Shown here piece after piece: positions 14,032 to 21,545 of a DNA stretch of 64,000 nt (its first letter is position 1; each line of letters starts with the position of its first letter). Location: positions 1 to 64,000 of the forward strand of contig CAVOHV010000006.1 of NCBI GenBank assembly GCA_963695805.1, given 5' to 3'. Source of the DNA: DASUPK01 sp963695805. GTDB taxonomy: Bacteria > Actinomycetota > Thermoleophilia > Solirubrobacterales > 70-9. The translations under genes were made by a program, and so were the position numbers. A model generated the notes under the pieces. That model was not told the origin of the DNA and searched no databases. It saw only the letters and a program-made list of their open reading frames with translations.

Positions 14032-14895
14032 ATGCCCGAACGAGACGGATACATCCCAGGCGTTCCCTGCTGGGTGGACACCAGTCAACCCGACCCCGAG
14101 GCCGCCGTCAGCTTCTACGGGCCCCTCTTCGGCTGGGAGTTGGAGGACGTGATGCCCCCGGACTCGGACGGCAAGTACTTCATGGCGCGGATCCGAGGCA
14201 AGGACGTCGCTGCCGTCGGGTCGATACCCGAGGCGGCCCCCCAACAGGCGACGTGGAACACCTACATCTGGGTCGAGGGCGCCGACGACACCGCGTCGAA
14301 GGTCCGCGATGCGGGCGGCAGTGTGGTCATGGAGCCGTTCGACGTCATGGACGCCGGGCGGATGACCGTCTTCACCGACCCCGAGGGGGCTGTGTTCTGC
14401 GCCTGGCAGGCAAATCAGAACAAGGGAGCGCAGCTCGTCAACGAGCACGGGACCCTGAACTTCAACGACCTGAACACCCGGGACCCCGAAGGCGCCAAGT
14501 CTTTCTACGGCTCGGTGTTCGGCTGGCATACGCTCGAGTTGCCAGGCGGCTTCGAGATGTGGACGTTGCCCGGCTACGGAGACCACCTGGAGCGCGACAA
14601 CCCGGAGCTCCGCGAGAACATGGCCGAGATGGATGCGCCGAAGGGCTTCGAGGACGTCGTCGCGTCCCTCGTCCCGATCGGCGATGACCAACCGGATACC
14701 CCACCACACTGGAACGTGACCTTCGCGGTCGATGACGCGGACGCCATCGCCGAGAAGGCGACCGAGCTCGGCGGCAAGGTGCTCATGCCTCCGTTCGACG
14801 CTCCCTGGGTCCGGATGACGATCATCGCCGACCCGCAGGGTGCGACGTTCACGGCGAGCAAGTTCGTCCCCGAGAACCGCGACCTGGTTTCGTAG
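14032..14895 (+). CDS. VOC-family protein with two glyoxalase-like domains
   Basis: A 287-residue protein with two tandem vicinal-oxygen-chelate domains. Domain 1 (about 8-125) begins GVPCWVDTSQPDPEAAVSFYGPLFGW; domain 2 (about 140-280) begins FNDLNTRDPEGAKSFYGSVFGW. Each ends with a TDPEGA or ADPQGA strand. Members bind a metal or small hydrophobic ligands, and many are uncharacterised or resistance-like binding proteins. AAGGAG lies 7 bases before the ATG at 14032, so the longer upstream frame is rejected. Confidence 0.9.
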   Translation: MPERDGYIPGVPCWVDTSQPDPEAAVSFYGPLFGWELEDVMPPDSDGKYFMARIRGKDVAAVGSIPEAAPQQATWNTYIWVEGADDTASKVRDAGGSVVMEPFDVMDAGRMTVFTDPEGAVFCAWQANQNKGAQLVNEHGTLNFNDLNTRDPEGAKSFYGSVFGWHTLELPGGFEMWTLPGYGDHLERDNPELRENMAEMDAPKGFEDVVASLVPIGDDQPDTPPHWNVTFAVDDADAIAEKATELGGKVLMPPFDAPWVRMTIIADPQGATFTASKFVPENRDLVS

Positions 14896-14969
14896 CCCCG
14901 CTTATGGCGCGCAGATCGATCTCGACTATCCGGCAGCCCCGGTCATAGTGACCGGGACGCGCCGAGGGT

Positions 14970-15062
14970 TCAGCCGGCGACGTAGGTGTCGACTACCTCG
15001 AGAAACTGGCGCATCCCAATCGGCTTGGTGAAGTAGGCCTGCGCGCCGGCCTCGAGCAGCGG
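14970..15062 (-). pseudogene. C-terminal remnant of a response-regulator receiver domain
   Basis: The minus strand encodes LLEAGAQAYFTKPIGMRQFLEVVDTYVAG and a stop. This is the last third of a CheY-like receiver domain with the conserved Lys-Pro (TKPI). No upstream receiver sequence is present. An intact response regulator starts 120 bases away on the other strand. The stretch 14896-15180 holds no other gene. Confidence 0.7.
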
Positions 15063-15180
15063 GCGCCTCGAACAGCGCGCGAAAGTCGCGTTGCACCACC
15101 CACTCCACTCAAGGAAGGCTACGCCTTTTACCGATAATTAGGTAGAGGTAATGTTGCGGCGAGTGCGTAAGGGAGAGGCG

Positions 15181-15546
15181 ATGTCTCGGATCCTGGTCGG
15201 CGATGACAACGAGCTGATGAGAAGTCTGATCGGGGAGCTGCTCGAGTCGGAGGGCTACGAGGTCAGGGAGGCGGTCGACACGGGGGAGGTGCTCGAGCAA
15301 ATCTCGCGCACGGAACCTGACCTGCTCATCCTCGACGTGCAAATGCCAGGCGGCGGCGGCATCGAGGCCATCAATGCAATACGCAGCGATCCCGCACACC
15401 ACGACATGCCGGTGCTCCTATTGAGCGGCGCGGTTGGCCTCGACGTCGATTGGGCCTCGCAGGTCGGAGCCAACGCCCAGCTGCCGAAGCCGTTCCGAAT
15501 CGACGAGTTCCGCGCGACGGTCGGCTCCCTGCTGGCGGCCGCCTGA
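15181..15546 (+). CDS. Single-domain response regulator (CheY-like)
   Basis: A 121-residue stand-alone receiver domain. The acidic pocket is Asp8/Asp9, the phosphorylation site Asp52 (LLILDVQMP), the switch residue Ser82 (LLLSG) and the conserved Lys103 (LPKPF). With no output domain it must act by binding a partner protein or by phosphotransfer. No histidine kinase is adjacent. GGGAGAGG precedes the ATG at 15181. The upstream MLRRVRKGEA extension is less likely. Confidence 0.92.
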   Translation: MSRILVGDDNELMRSLIGELLESEGYEVREAVDTGEVLEQISRTEPDLLILDVQMPGGGGIEAINAIRSDPAHHDMPVLLLSGAVGLDVDWASQVGANAQLPKPFRIDEFRATVGSLLAAA

Positions 15547-15576
15547 GTATCGGGCCCACCCGCCAGAATCCCGGCG

Positions 15577-16407
15577 GTGCGCGTTGCGGCCGTCGGACAT
15601 GTCGAGTGGATCGAGTTCGTGCGCGGCGACCACGTTCCAGCCGCCGGCGAGATCGTGCACGCCCACGACAGCTTCGAGGAGCCGGCGGGCGGCGGCGCGG
15701 TCGCGGCGGTCCAGCTAGCGAGGCTGGCGGGCGGCGCGACCTTTCTGACCGCAGTGGGCGACGACGCGCTCGCCGGCCGCACGCGGGCGCGGCTCGCGGA
15801 GCTCGGGGTGACGGTCCGTGACGCGAGACGCGAGGGCCCGACCCGCCGGGGCCTCACCTTCCTCGACGCCCAGGGCGAGCGCACGATCATCACCATCGGC
15901 GAGCGGCTCGCCCCCCGTGGGCGTGATCCGCTCGACTGGGAGGACCTCGAACGAGCGGACGGGGTCTACCTGACCGCCGCCGACGGCGAGGGGCTACAGG
16001 CCGCCCGTGCCGCCGGCGTGCTGGTCGCCTCTCCCCGGGCGGGCCGGGTCCTCCACGAGCAGGGCGTCAGGCTGGACGCCCTCGTCTACAGCGACGGGGA
16101 TGAGTTCGAGACGGCCTTTGCGAGAGCGCTCGATCCGCCGCCGACGCTCCTGGTGGCGACCCGCGGCGCCGAGGGCGGCCGCTATGAGACCGCCCAGGGC
16201 AGCCGGGGCAGCTGGGCCGCGGCGCTCCTGCCCGGCCCGATCGCCGACACCTACGGCGCCGGCGACTCGTTCGCCGCGGCGCTGACCTTTGCCCTCGCCC
16301 AGGGACGAGACCCGGAAGCCGCCCTCGCCCTCGCTGCCAGGGCGGGCGCCATCTGCCTCACCGGCCGCGGCCCTTACGAGAGGCAACTCGCCGCGGACGC
16401 TCTCTGA
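15577..16407 (+). CDS. PfkB-family carbohydrate kinase
   Basis: A 276-residue ribokinase/PfkB-fold sugar or nucleoside kinase. The N-terminal part has the GGGAVAAVQLARLAGGATFLTAVGDD signature; the C-terminal ATP/anion-hole signature DTYGAGDSFAAAL, with catalytic Asp, lies near residue 225. The substrate is not predictable. The GTG start is 30 bases after the response regulator on the same strand. The last 50 bases overlap the convergent ligase gene. Confidence 0.9.
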   Translation: MRVAAVGHVEWIEFVRGDHVPAAGEIVHAHDSFEEPAGGGAVAAVQLARLAGGATFLTAVGDDALAGRTRARLAELGVTVRDARREGPTRRGLTFLDAQGERTIITIGERLAPRGRDPLDWEDLERADGVYLTAADGEGLQAARAAGVLVASPRAGRVLHEQGVRLDALVYSDGDEFETAFARALDPPPTLLVATRGAEGGRYETAQGSRGSWAAALLPGPIADTYGAGDSFAAALTFALAQGRDPEAALALAARAGAICLTGRGPYERQLAADAL

Positions 16408-17407
16408 CCACTTCCTGGGGCCGCTTGTCGTCGCGCAGCCCGAGATAACGAGGGTGGCGGAGGCGGCCGTCGCGGGTCCATTCGCTGAAGGCGAATTGCC
16501 CTACGAGACGCGGCTCGATCCAATGCGTGCCCTTCGGGATCGGGTGAACGTCGGCGAAGGCGGGATCGGGTCGTTCGAGCTTTCGCATCTGCCCGCCGAG
16601 GGTGGACAGGGTCCGCTGGTCGAAGCCGGTGCCGACCTTGCCGGCGTAGCTCAGCTCACCATCCTCGTAGTAGCCGACCAGCAGGGCGCCGAAGTCGGTG
16701 CGCTTGCCCTGGGGCGCGGTGAAGCCCCCGATGACCAGCTCCTGCTCGTGCGAGCACTTCAGTTTCAGCCAGTCGGTCGAGCGCTTGCTCGTGTAGCGGC
16801 TCTCAGCGCGCTTCGCGATCAGCCCCTCGAGCCCACGGCGGCAGGCGTCCACGAAGAGCTTCTCGCCGTCCCGGTTCCGATGGGGAAGGAAACGGACGTG
16901 TCCATGGAAGGCGACAGCACCGCGCAGCAGCCGCTTCCGGGCGCGCACGGGCAAGCGCGTGGCGTCGTACCCCTCGAGATGGATGATGTCGAAGAGGTAG
17001 TAGTAGACGGCGATGCCCGTTCGCCGCGCCCGCTCCGGGTCGGAGATGCCCAGTCTGCCCTGAAGGCGCGAGAAGCTCGGGATGTTGCCCCTGAACGCGA
17101 CGATCTCCCCATCGACGACGAACTCCGGCGAGGGCGCGCGCTCCAGGGCCTCGACGAGCTCGGGATAGGAGTTGTTGAGCACCTTGTCGGTGCGTGACCG
17201 GAGTCTGATTCCCTGGGGCGTGCGGTAAGCCAGGCAGCGCTCACCGTCCAGCTTCCGCTCATAGATCCAGTCCGGGTCCGAGAACGGACGGTCGTGGAGG
17301 ACAGCCTTCATCGGCTCGATCCAGCGGGGCTGGCGGCTGGGCCGGAGCTCCGAGCGCTCCTCCTCGCTCAGCAGGTCGAGCGCCGAGCCTCGCGGTCGAG
17401 GGCTCAC
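16358..17407 (-). CDS. ATP-dependent DNA ligase (LigD/LigC-like)
   Basis: A 349-residue ATP-dependent DNA ligase. Motif I is ERKLDGERC with the lysine that becomes adenylated (about residue 52); VDGEIVA, a LFDIIHLEG segment, GLIAKRAESRY (motif IV) and DWLKLK (motif V) follow. The C-terminal OB domain spans about 230-330. It lacks the polymerase and nuclease domains of full LigD, so it is a stand-alone ligase, likely for repair or end joining. It starts with GTG overlapping the nicotinamidase stop by four bases (GTGA), so it is translationally coupled. Confidence 0.92.
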   Translation of the reverse strand: MSPRPRGSALDLLSEEERSELRPSRQPRWIEPMKAVLHDRPFSDPDWIYERKLDGERCLAYRTPQGIRLRSRTDKVLNNSYPELVEALERAPSPEFVVDGEIVAFRGNIPSFSRLQGRLGISDPERARRTGIAVYYYLFDIIHLEGYDATRLPVRARKRLLRGAVAFHGHVRFLPHRNRDGEKLFVDACRRGLEGLIAKRAESRYTSKRSTDWLKLKCSHEQELVIGGFTAPQGKRTDFGALLVGYYEDGELSYAGKVGTGFDQRTLSTLGGQMRKLERPDPAFADVHPIPKGTHWIEPRLVGQFAFSEWTRDGRLRHPRYLGLRDDKRPQEVVRERPRRVASRKGRGR

Positions 17408-18012
17408 CGGGCGGCGGGCAAGATCTCGAGGGACGTCGCCAGCTTCGCGCCGGCGCGCTTCATGTCCTCGAGGGCACGCTCGCCGTCACCGGGATTGACC
17501 TCGACGGCGCGGATGGCGTCTGTGACCACCGTCGTGTCGAATCCTTCGCGGCAGGCGTCTATCGCGGAGGCCCGCACGCAGTAGTCGGTTGCCAGGCCGA
17601 CGACGGCCACTTCGTCGACGCCGGCCTCGTGGAGCAGGTCGGCGAGCTTCGACTTCTCGAAGCCGGAGTAGCCCTCGTCATCCCTCTCGACGCCCACATC
17701 GACGATCGCTTCGACCTCGACGTCGCGCATCGCGGGATGGAGCTCGGCCCCATGCGTGCCCTGCACGCAGTGCACGGGCCATGGGCCTCCCTCCGTCGCG
17801 AAGGAGGCGTGGTCCGGCGGGTGCCAGTCACGCGTGGCGAAGACGTGATCGAACTGGTCCGCCAGGCGCCAGTCACGCGTGGCGAAGACGTGATCGAATT
17901 GGTCTGCCAGGCGCTTCACCGGCTCGGCGATCTCGTCTCCGCCGGGCACCGCGAGCGCACCGCCGGAGGTGAAGTCGTTCTGGAAGTCGATGATCAGCAG
18001 CGCCCGGGACAT
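17404..18012 (-). CDS. Nicotinamidase/pyrazinamidase-like hydrolase with internal duplication
   Basis: A 202-residue isochorismatase-fold amidohydrolase of the PncA type. Visible are Asp9 (LIIDFQNDF), the metal-site segment RDWHPPDHASF and the nucleophile Cys in GLATDYCVRASAID. The expected job is hydrolysis of nicotinamide to nicotinate for NAD salvage. A 45-base in-frame tandem duplication (17823-17912) repeats RLADQFDHVFATRDW directly before the metal site, lengthening the protein by 15 residues. The ATG overlaps the SDR stop (TGATG), which fixes the start. Confidence 0.9.
   Translation of the reverse strand: MSRALLIIDFQNDFTSGGALAVPGGDEIAEPVKRLADQFDHVFATRDWRLADQFDHVFATRDWHPPDHASFATEGGPWPVHCVQGTHGAELHPAMRDVEVEAIVDVGVERDDEGYSGFEKSKLADLLHEAGVDEVAVVGLATDYCVRASAIDACREGFDTTVVTDAIRAVEVNPGDGERALEDMKRAGAKLATSLEILPAAR
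17823..17912 (-). repeat. 45-bp tandem duplication inside the nicotinamidase gene
   Basis: Units 17823-17867 and 17868-17912 differ at only two bases. Both stay in frame and each encodes RLADQFDHVFATRDW. The near-identity implies a recent event or an assembly artefact. Confidence 0.9.
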
Positions 18013-18866
18013 CAGGATTCGGCCTTGGGGGGCGGGTACTGCGAGCGGACCATCCGATCCCACATCCGGTCCGTCATCAGGCTCCGCATGCCCATCATCA
18101 GCTTGGCCGACGCGGTCACCTTGTAGCGCGTGTTCGGCCGACTCGCCGAGAGCGCCTTGGAGATCTTCTTCGCCACGGCATCGGGCCCGGCCCCGAAGCG
18201 GGCCATCGATCCGGTGTAAGCATTTGCGGTCACCCGCGCCACTTCCGCGTTGAACCCGGCGTACGGGCCGTGCTCCTCGACATCGGCGAGGCTCCCCGCG
18301 GCGGTTTCGCCGAAGTCGGTGACGATCAGCCCCGGCTCGATGATCACGACGTGGACGCCGAACTCGCGGACCTCGAAGCGGAGAGCGTCGGAGAGGGCCT
18401 CAACCGAGTGCTTGGTCGCGTGGTAGATGCCGCCCCCGGGGAAGACGAGCTTGCCGCCCATCGAGCTCATGTTCACGATCCGGCCGGAGCCCGCGCCACG
18501 CATCCCCGGCAGCACGAGCTGGCACATGCGGATCAATCCGAAGACGTTCGTCTCGAACTGCCTGCGGACGCTCGACATCGGGATCGTCTCGATCGCGCCG
18601 CTCTGACTGTAACCGGCGTTGTTGATCAGCGCGCCGACCGGGCCGTCCTTCTCGACCTCGGCGACCGCGGCCTCCATCGAGGCCTCGTCCGTGACGTCGA
18701 GTGCGTGGGTCTTCATCCCCCGCCCGGCGAGATCCTCGATCGACTCGGGTTCGCGCGCGGTCGCGTGCACGTTGTAACCCTCGTCCGCGAGTCGCTCCGC
18801 CGTCGCCCGGCCGATCCCAGTCGAGCAACCCGTGATCAGCACCGGCCGTGACTTCTCGATCCCCAT
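18012..18866 (-). CDS. Short-chain dehydrogenase/reductase
   Basis: A 284-residue classical SDR. The cofactor motif is TGCSTGIGRA (TGxxxGxG) near residue 12; NNAGYS and the active-site pair YHATKHS (Tyr/Lys) with upstream NMSSMGG are present. ATARE after the second strand suggests NADP. The substrate is unknown; similar proteins act on ketones, lipids or retinoid-like molecules. It is the first gene of the operon SDR-nicotinamidase-ligase. A 39-base gap separates it from the divergent alcohol dehydrogenase. Confidence 0.92.
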   Translation of the reverse strand: MGIEKSRPVLITGCSTGIGRATAERLADEGYNVHATAREPESIEDLAGRGMKTHALDVTDEASMEAAVAEVEKDGPVGALINNAGYSQSGAIETIPMSSVRRQFETNVFGLIRMCQLVLPGMRGAGSGRIVNMSSMGGKLVFPGGGIYHATKHSVEALSDALRFEVREFGVHVVIIEPGLIVTDFGETAAGSLADVEEHGPYAGFNAEVARVTANAYTGSMARFGAGPDAVAKKISKALSASRPNTRYKVTASAKLMMGMRSLMTDRMWDRMVRSQYPPPKAES

Positions 18867-18905
18867 GCAGCGATCTTATGCGCAACGCGTCTATACGCTC
18901 CATCT

Positions 18906-19940
18906 ATGAGAGCGGTCACCTTCCAGGCGCCGGGCGAGGTCCAGGTCGACGAGGTCTCGGAGCCCGAGCTGCTCGCGTCCGACGACGCCCTAGTCCGCGT
19001 CCAGGCGAGCGGGATCTGCGGCTCTGACCTGCACATCTACCACGGCCGGGTGCAGATCGAGCAGGGCTTCGTGATCGGCCACGAGTTCGTCGGCGAGGTG
19101 GTCGCCGCCGGCGACGACGTCAGCCGGGTCTCGGTCGGCGACCGCGTTCTCGGCACCTACGGGACCGCCTGCGGCGAGTGCTTCTTCTGCCTGCGCGAGG
19201 AGTTCCATAAGTGCGACGAGGCGCGAGTCTTCGGCCACGGCAAGGCCCTGGGCTCGCTGCAGGGGGCGCAGGCGGAGCTGCTCCTCGTCCCGCACGCGAA
19301 CCTGACGCTCCGCAAGGTCCCCGAGGGCCTCACCGACGAGGTCGCCCTGTTCGCCGGCGACGTGATGGGAACCGCCTATCACGCGGTCGACTCGCGGCCC
19401 CTGGCGGAGGGGGAGACCGCGGCGATCCTCGGCATGGGCCCGGTCGGCCTCTGCGCGGTGCAGGCAGCCAAGGCGGCGGGCGCCTCGAAGGTGGTGGCGA
19501 TCGACACGGTGGAGGACCGCCTGCGGATGGCCGAATCCTTCGGGGCGACGGCGGTCCATCTAACCGAGCAGGACCCGCGCGCCGAGGTCAAGAAGCTGAC
19601 GGAGGGACGAGGCGTGGACCTGGCGGTCGATGCCGTCGGTCATCCCGAGGCGCTCGATCTGGCGCTGCGCCTCGCCCGCAAGGCCGGAACCATCTCGGTG
19701 ACGGGGGTCTACGCCGAGCGGGCCGACGTGCACATGGGCATCCTCTGGATCAAGGCGCTGACGCTGACCAGCGGGCATGCCAACGTGATCAAGCACGTCG
19801 ACCCGGTGCTCGACCTGCTCTCCGAGGGCAAGCTCGACCCGACGCCCCTGGTGACCCACCACATGAAGCTCGACGAGGCGCCGGACGCCTACCGCGCCTA
19901 CGACAACCGCGAGGCGCTCAAGATCGTTCTAACGCCGTGA
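18906..19940 (+). CDS. Zinc-dependent alcohol dehydrogenase
   Basis: A 344-residue medium-chain zinc alcohol dehydrogenase. Catalytic zinc ligands are Cys38 (GICGSDLH) and His59/Glu60 (GHEF). The structural zinc lobe has Cys89, Cys92, Cys95 and Cys103. The nucleotide site is GMGPVGLCAVQ. It resembles the threonine/sorbitol dehydrogenase branch and formaldehyde-type enzymes, so the substrate stays open. Its last 23 bases overlap the convergent GST-like gene. Confidence 0.92.
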   Translation: MRAVTFQAPGEVQVDEVSEPELLASDDALVRVQASGICGSDLHIYHGRVQIEQGFVIGHEFVGEVVAAGDDVSRVSVGDRVLGTYGTACGECFFCLREEFHKCDEARVFGHGKALGSLQGAQAELLLVPHANLTLRKVPEGLTDEVALFAGDVMGTAYHAVDSRPLAEGETAAILGMGPVGLCAVQAAKAAGASKVVAIDTVEDRLRMAESFGATAVHLTEQDPRAEVKKLTEGRGVDLAVDAVGHPEALDLALRLARKAGTISVTGVYAERADVHMGILWIKALTLTSGHANVIKHVDPVLDLLSEGKLDPTPLVTHHMKLDEAPDAYRAYDNREALKIVLTP

Positions 19941-20658
19941 GCCACTCGGCCGGCAGCAGGCCGGCCGGGAAGTCGGTGCCGAACTCCGGCACGTAGCGCA
20001 TCGCCAGGTCGGCGGCGGGCCTGTCCTTCGTCACAGGATCCAGGTCGCCGACGTTGACCAGCATCCGAACGGAGGTCGCGATCTGGAAGTCCGCCGCGTT
20101 CGGCTCCTCCCCTCCGATCACTCCATCCGCGATCAGCTGGTCGACGTGGTCGAGCACCTCGGGGACCTGCGCGATCGCCCGCTGGATCTCGCCGTCGGCG
20201 TCGACCTTGTTGGCCAGGTGCTTGGCCGCCGGCGTATTGATCCAGGCCGCGAACCGGGGGAAGGGGATGCCGACCTCCCTCGCGATCATCACCTTCGTCT
20301 CCGGGCGGTGCACAGACAGCCAGCGAACGATCCGGCGCGGCACGTCCTGGAGGACCTCGTCGCCCCAGCGCTCCGCCTCCTCGACCGCGACGCGCTTCTC
20401 GGAATCAGAGGGGAAGAGAGGCGGCTCGGCCTTGAGCTCCTCCAGTTCCCGTGAGATCAGCGTCGACCCCTGGATCCGCCGGCCGTCGACCTTCATCGCC
20501 GGGACGGTGCCGCCGCGAAAGCCTCGGGTCCGCAGGAGCGCCGGCCACATCCCCGGCAGCAGCCAGACCATCTTGTGGTCCAGCCCCTTCCGCTCGATCA
20601 TCAGCCGGGCGCTGTGCGATGGGGGCGAGGGCGGCGTCCCGTACAGCTTGATCCCCAT
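19918..20658 (-). CDS. Glutathione S-transferase-like protein
   Basis: A 246-residue protein with an N-terminal thioredoxin-like GST domain (KLYGTPPSPPSHSARLMIERKGL, then VPAMKVDGRRIQGSTLISREL) and an all-helical C-terminal half. Actinobacteria generally lack glutathione, so the thiol could be mycothiol or none. The usual catalytic Ser/Cys is not obvious: SPPSHS is in the right place. It is cytoplasmic. Confidence 0.85.
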   Translation of the reverse strand: MGIKLYGTPPSPPSHSARLMIERKGLDHKMVWLLPGMWPALLRTRGFRGGTVPAMKVDGRRIQGSTLISRELEELKAEPPLFPSDSEKRVAVEEAERWGDEVLQDVPRRIVRWLSVHRPETKVMIAREVGIPFPRFAAWINTPAAKHLANKVDADGEIQRAIAQVPEVLDHVDQLIADGVIGGEEPNAADFQIATSVRMLVNVGDLDPVTKDRPAADLAMRYVPEFGTDFPAGLLPAEWLTALERS

Positions 20659-20672
20659 GTCTGGAGCCTATT

Positions 20673-21206
20673 GTGAGAGCGGTGACAGAGAGCCTGAGCG
20701 GGAACCTGCTGATCGCCTCACCGAGCATGCCGGACTACTTCCACCGGACCGTGATCCTGGTGGTCGAGCACTCCGATCAGGGCGCCTTCGGACTGGTTCT
20801 CAACCGGCCTTCGGGGACGAGCGTCGGCGAGGCCTCGCCGGAGCTGGCGGAGCTGATCGGCGACGAGCACCTGATCCACGTCGGCGGTCCGGTCCAGCCC
20901 AACGCGGTCACCGCGGTCGGCGACCACTCCGATCCGACCGCCGCCACCAAGCTGATCGTCGGGTCCGTCGGCATGGTCGACCTCGACGATCCGCCCGATC
21001 TCAACCGCCTGCGAGTATACGTGGGCTACGCGGGCTGGGCGGCCGGCCAGCTGGACGGGGAGCTCGAGCAGGAGTCTTGGATCGTCGAGGACGCGCATCC
21101 CGACGATCCCTTCCGGGACGGCGATCTCTGGTCCGAGGTGCTGGCGCGGAAGGGGGGCGAGTTCGCGCTGCTCGCGCGGATGCCGGCGGACCCGTCGGTG
21201 AACTAG
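20673..21206 (+). CDS. YqgE/AlgH family protein (DUF179)
   Basis: A 177-residue YqgE/AlgH protein. It has the characteristic GNLLIASPSMPDYFHRTVILVVEH start, GAFGLVLNRPS and the later YVGYAGWAAGQLDGELEQESW. The molecular function is not established for the family. It starts with GTG, 14 bases from the divergent GST-like gene. The last four bases overlap the convergent small gene at 21203. Confidence 0.93.
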   Translation: MRAVTESLSGNLLIASPSMPDYFHRTVILVVEHSDQGAFGLVLNRPSGTSVGEASPELAELIGDEHLIHVGGPVQPNAVTAVGDHSDPTAATKLIVGSVGMVDLDDPPDLNRLRVYVGYAGWAAGQLDGELEQESWIVEDAHPDDPFRDGDLWSEVLARKGGEFALLARMPADPSVN

Positions 21207-21454
21207 CCCTCGGATGCCTCGTAGGCGACCTGGACGTGGTCCCGCGCCACGGCGATGAAGGGCCGCTGCTGTGGAGGCTCGCCATTACGGCCGGTGATCG
21301 TCGCGTCGATGAGCGGGATGAAATGCACTCCCTCCCGATTGAGCAGGTCCGAGAGACGGCTGTGGAATCCCTCGGCCGGGAGCGTGACGTCGCCCACGAT
21401 GCTGTAGCGCTCGGTCTCGACCACGATTCGCTCCCGCCTGCTCTCGGCGTCCAT
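21203..21454 (-). CDS. DUF6812-like small protein
   Basis: An 83-residue protein (RIVVETERYSIVGDVTLPAEGFHSRLSDLLNREGVHFIPLIDATI...). It resembles a small conserved actinobacterial family of unknown function, now grouped as DUF6812, with a compact beta-rich fold. It is cytoplasmic, without a signal or membrane segment. The bracketing by conserved genes and convergent four-base overlap support reality. Confidence 0.75.
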   Translation of the reverse strand: MDAESRRERIVVETERYSIVGDVTLPAEGFHSRLSDLLNREGVHFIPLIDATITGRNGEPPQQRPFIAVARDHVQVAYEASEG

Positions 21455-21545
21455 GGAGCAGCTATCGGGCCGATCGAGCCGCAGCTTGAGCGCCCCGCGC
21501 TTAAGGCCGCTGCCGCGACGCTCCGGCCACTAGGGTCTCGGGGCG

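Noticed and set aside
17823..17912. CRISPR-like direct repeat
   Set aside because: Only two abutting units with no spacers, both in frame in a coding gene. No CRISPR array was seen anywhere in the window.
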